From UBA6136 sp964344495 (GTDB lineage: Bacteria > Pseudomonadota > Gammaproteobacteria > Methylococcales > Methylococcaceae), in NCBI GenBank assembly GCA_964344495.1, contig CAYFNI010000100.1, positions 1 through 7,961 of the forward strand: a stretch of DNA of 7,961 nucleotides, read 5' to 3'. Under the pieces are notes generated by a model, which worked only from the letters and a program-made list of their open reading frames with translations, did not search any database and was not told the DNA's origin. The position numbers and the translations under genes were made by a program. Shown here in pieces: positions 5,998 through 7,961 of the stretch (its first letter is position 1; every line of letters starts with the position of its first letter).

Positions 5998-6792
5998 CGC
6001 GTGCCCGGCCTGGCTGATGGTGCGGCTATTGAGGGGCTGCAACGCACGGTTATTGTTGTTGTAGAACCCCTTCAACGCAGTCAGCTGTTCGCTGGAAATA
6101 TGGATCGGCTGGGCAAAGACAAAGAAATTCACCCCTTCGCTGCAGGGCGGGGTCGTCAGCGAACCCGCGTAGGTATAGAAGCGCGACAGGTTGTCCGGCA
6201 ACAGCTTTCGAGGATTCACGCGAACGCCCGAAGTGCTGTTCTTTTCCCCGGCGGTAGTCGGCATGTGATCCAGGATCTTCTGGAACTCTGCATTGTGGGC
6301 GCCCGTTTTGATGAGCGACGTCACCACGGCGGCTTTTCCGTCTGCGCGGATATTCACAAAGTGAAGCTCGGCATCATAGACCTTGCCATCCACCGTATGC
6401 TCGCTCGGCGTGTGAAAATGAAACTGGATCAGCGGGTAAGAATCCTGACCAATCGCAACGCTGCCGGTGTAGTCGTCAGGTGCATTAACCTGCACGGCGT
6501 GGCCGCTATTGTAGAAAACCGGCTTCTCAACGCTGTACTGGGGCCTCACCCGATTGAGTCGCACCGTCACCGTCTTGGCTGACAGGTTGACCGGGGCTTG
6601 ATTGTCCCCGATGCCGCAGGTGGCGTAGGGGTAGCTGAGCGGTGGCGGTTCACCGGAGCCATCATTGAGCTCCGCCCAGGTAGCCTGTTGGCTATAGTCC
6701 CAAGACGGGCCATCCGAACTCGCCATCAAGCCGGCGGGCGCCAGCAAAGCGCACACCAAGGGTGGCAGAACCAGAATGTGAGTTTTTTTCAT
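5992..6792 (-). CDS. Periplasmic alpha-class carbonic anhydrase
   Basis: This 266-residue zinc enzyme interconverts CO2 and bicarbonate. A signal peptide is evident: KK at 2-3, a hydrophobic stretch to about 22, and probable cleavage near LMA/SS (24/25). The mature enzyme would therefore be periplasmic, as in other bacterial alpha-CAs. The zinc histidines are in FHFHTPSEH (His125, His127) and AELHF (His144). Glu131/His132 and Glu142 match the conserved second shell. NSGHAV places the proton-shuttle His at 98. SLTTPPCSEGV (211-221) supplies the substrate threonines and Cys217, which in bacterial alpha-CAs pairs with the cysteine of ATCGIGDNQ (Cys59). All catalytic residues are present, so activity is expected. 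The start at 6792 has GGGGGAG five bases upstream; the frame is open further upstream but lacks homology there. It lies 43 nt after the Pro-rich secreted gene, so co-transcription is likely. It would help supply inorganic carbon or buffer the periplasm. Confidence 0.95.
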   Translation of the reverse strand: MKKTHILVLPPLVCALLAPAGLMASSDGPSWDYSQQATWAELNDGSGEPPPLSYPYATCGIGDNQAPVNLSAKTVTVRLNRVRPQYSVEKPVFYNSGHAVQVNAPDDYTGSVAIGQDSYPLIQFHFHTPSEHTVDGKVYDAELHFVNIRADGKAAVVTSLIKTGAHNAEFQKILDHMPTTAGEKNSTSGVRVNPRKLLPDNLSRFYTYAGSLTTPPCSEGVNFFVFAQPIHISSEQLTALKGFYNNNNRALQPLNSRTISQAGHAP

Positions 6793-6835
6793 AGAGGCTC
6801 CCCCAAATGTCTGACAACAATCCTGGCCGCTTGCG

Positions 6836-7078
6836 TCAGCAGGTGTGCTCACGGCAGAAATCGGCTGGACTCGGCGGTTTCGTGGCGGCGTCCTTGGGCG
6901 TTTTCGTCTGCCCATTGCCGGCTGGCGGCTGAGCTTGGGGCATAACGGGCGGGGGTTGCGTGCCTTGCATGCCCCTTTCGGTGGGTGCGGCATCGGCCGG
7001 TGGCTTGGCATCACTCTCTGCCATGACGGTGGCAGTCAAACCCAGACTCAGAACGAAGACGGGAAAAGATGACTTCAC
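6836..7078 (-). CDS. Small secreted Pro-rich protein ending in C-x4-C (unknown function)
   Basis: This is an 80-residue protein I cannot assign to a family. Residues 1-20 form a clear signal peptide: Lys2, then a hydrophobic stretch ending VMA, with cleavage before Glu21. The mature 60 residues are dominated by Pro, Ala, Gln and Lys, so probably disordered. They end in PADFCREHTC, with Cys75 and Cys80 as the only cysteines, the last at the very C-terminus. Such a terminal pair could form a disulfide or bind a metal or haem-like ligand; that is inference. The start is GTG at 7078, supported by a strong GGAGG (7088-7084) five bases upstream. The ORF sits between the Rap1a-like gene (112 nt) and the carbonic anhydrase (43 nt), all on one strand. 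The SD and signal peptide make a real gene likely despite its size. Confidence 0.75.
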   Translation of the reverse strand: MKSSFPVFVLSLGLTATVMAESDAKPPADAAPTERGMQGTQPPPVMPQAQPPAGNGQTKTPKDAATKPPSPADFCREHTC

Positions 7079-7083
7079 TTTGG

Positions 7084-7088
7084 CCTCC
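7084..7088 (-). promoter_or_regulatory. Ribosome binding site of the Pro-rich secreted gene
   Basis: GGAGG on the minus strand is five bases before the GTG at 7078. It is the main evidence that this small ORF with a non-ATG start is translated. Confidence 0.65.
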
Positions 7089-7190
7089 AGCTGCTAGCGG
7101 TTTTGTCAATCAAACAATTCAGCGTCCGAGACGCAACCGAAGGGCTTCGTCCCGACCGTTCGTCATCCAACCCACGCCTGATGCAAAGCA

Positions 7191-7535
7191 TTATGGCTCA
7201 AAACACGGGTACGCCTGCTTGAAGGCATCGACCAGTATCTGGCTTTCATCGCCGGTCAGTTTGTCCGGATGCGCATCCAGATAGGCTCTGGCGACCTTAA
7301 CCACGTCGTTCCGCGTAACCTTGGCCGGCGCGCAGAATTCACGCCGATTAAGGGCGCGAAAGGTACCGTCGATCATGCCGAGACAGACACCGCCCAGGAA
7401 GGTATCCGAAGCCGCCTGATGCATATCGGGTTCCTTCCCCATCTGGTCGCTGTCGTCGCACCACGCCTTCAAGTCACGGCCGTCGGCCAGCGCCATCATC
7501 GGCAGCAGCAATATCACGCGCAACAGCTTGTCCAT
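7191..7535 (-). CDS. Secreted Rap1a/Tai-like protein
   Basis: This 114-residue protein has a signal peptide (MDKLLRVILLLPMMALA, cleavage before Asp18) and a mature helical domain. The domain carries four cysteines: Cys26 (AWCDDSD), Cys51 (GVCLGMI), Cys68 (EFCAPAKV) and Cys111 (AYPCFEP). The order matches the Rap1a/Tai fold: a DL-x-x-WC opening, then GxCLGxIxG, an FCxPxxVT turn, a helix with VxxYLxxxP, and a final AxPC. In Serratia and related species Rap1a-type proteins are periplasmic immunity proteins against type VI peptidoglycan-cleaving effectors. Many homologues are orphans of unknown role, and no effector or T6SS gene is seen here. I chose the ATG at 7535 because it begins the signal peptide and has GGAG eight bases upstream; the frame extends to 7556 without support. 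It lies 52 nt downstream of the zinc-ribbon gene. The family call rests on motif pattern only. Confidence 0.8.
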   Translation of the reverse strand: MDKLLRVILLLPMMALADGRDLKAWCDDSDQMGKEPDMHQAASDTFLGGVCLGMIDGTFRALNRREFCAPAKVTRNDVVKVARAYLDAHPDKLTGDESQILVDAFKQAYPCFEP

Positions 7536-7587
7536 CGGTTGTTCTCCACTGGCCACGCGTCAGGTGGCGGCTTGGTTGCTGGGCAGA

Positions 7588-7926
7588 TCAGGCCTTCTTG
7601 AGGAAACAGGCCTTTAGCATGTAACTGACGCCATCAATCTTGCAGTCGACCTCATGATCGCCCTCGCGCAGACGGATGTTCTTGGCCTTGGCACCCTTCT
7701 TGAGGGTAATCGAAGAGCCCTTGACCTTGAGATCCTTGACCAGCAGCACGGCATCACCATCGGCCAGTGGCGTACCGTTGGCATCCTTGACGATCGCCGC
7801 ATCCGTGCCCTCATCTGCAGCCGAACCGGCTAGCGGCCATTCATGAAAGCAATCCGGGCAGACAAAGTTTTCGCCATCGGAATAGGTGTTTTCCATCCCA
7901 CAGACGGGGCAGGCAGGCAAGCTCAT
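7588..7926 (-). CDS. yjdM: YjdM/PhnA-like zinc-ribbon protein
   Basis: This 112-residue cytosolic protein matches the YjdM family (old name PhnA) in length and layout. The N-terminal zinc ribbon has CPVCG (Cys6, Cys9) and CPDCFHEW (Cys23, Cys26). The C-terminal SH3-like domain has the typical DGDAVLLVKDLKVKGSS and KKGAKAKNIRL stretches and ends in KACFLKKA. The family was named for phosphonate use, but that link is not supported for YjdM itself, and no phn genes are nearby. Its molecular function is not established. The start at 7926 has GGAGG about eight bases upstream. It is the first complete gene of the leftward run, followed after 52 nt by the Rap1a-like gene. Its housekeeping look suggests the secreted genes downstream may have joined it by chance rather than by function. 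Confidence 0.93.
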   Translation of the reverse strand: MSLPACPVCGMENTYSDGENFVCPDCFHEWPLAGSAADEGTDAAIVKDANGTPLADGDAVLLVKDLKVKGSSITLKKGAKAKNIRLREGDHEVDCKIDGVSYMLKACFLKKA

Positions 7927-7961
7927 GCGGGGGACCCTCCAATCGAACTCAAGGCAGCTGG

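Noticed and set aside
7079..7109. TTGACA on the minus strand (7109-7104) as promoter of the Pro-rich gene
   Set aside because: The position 17 nt downstream reads AGGCCA and falls in the ribosome binding site, leaving no room for a leader.
7590..7613. AGGCCT direct/inverted pair as terminator of the zinc-ribbon gene
   Set aside because: It is only a 6-bp stem lying mostly inside the coding sequence with no T-tract, and AGGCCT is self-complementary so pairing is expected by chance.

Overview
The window is GC-rich chromosomal DNA from a proteobacterium. It is most like a gammaproteobacterium, or a betaproteobacterium with similar gene order. The clues are a ThiD of the Pseudomonas type, the gene order alaC-hom-thrC, a Rap1a/Tai-fold secreted protein and a YjdM zinc-ribbon protein. 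The sequence alone does not fix the genus. No tRNA, rRNA, IS element, CRISPR array or integrase is visible, and the core genes look intact.

Layout. (1) Positions 1-1504, minus strand: thiD (HMP/HMP-P kinase) is followed 32 nt downstream by a Nif3/YbgI-family dinuclear-metal protein that runs off the left edge. (2) Positions 1505-1707: a 203-nt divergent control region. It holds a perfect TTGACA -35 box for the rightward operon, an inverted repeat at its predicted transcription start, and a four-run G-tract (G-quadruplex motif) on the thiD coding strand. (3) Positions 1708-5483, plus strand: alaC (PLP aminotransferase), hom (homoserine dehydrogenase with ACT domain) and thrC (threonine synthase). 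These lie in one direction with 46- and 91-nt gaps and look like an amino-acid biosynthesis operon. Homoserine kinase is not present between hom and thrC. (4) Positions 5484-5640: a convergent intergenic region with two GC-rich hairpins. (5) Positions 5641-7926, minus strand: five small to medium genes in one direction. In transcription order these are a YjdM-like zinc-ribbon protein, a secreted four-cysteine Rap1a/Tai-like protein, a secreted Pro-rich 80-aa protein ending in C-x4-C, a periplasmic alpha-carbonic anhydrase, and a 93-aa Ser-rich secreted or lipid-anchored protein.

How the genes work together. Hom and ThrC carry out the first and last steps from aspartate semialdehyde to threonine. 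AlaC links pyruvate/alanine and glutamate/2-oxoglutarate. ThiD makes the pyrimidine half of thiamine. The right-hand block is envelope-directed: four consecutive products carry signal peptides, and the carbonic anhydrase would interconvert CO2 and bicarbonate in the periplasm.

Most worth a second look: a roughly 22-residue four-cysteine insertion in ThrC, the G-quadruplex motif in the thiD leader, and the two unassigned small secreted proteins flanking the carbonic anhydrase. No wholly new multi-gene system is proven here.
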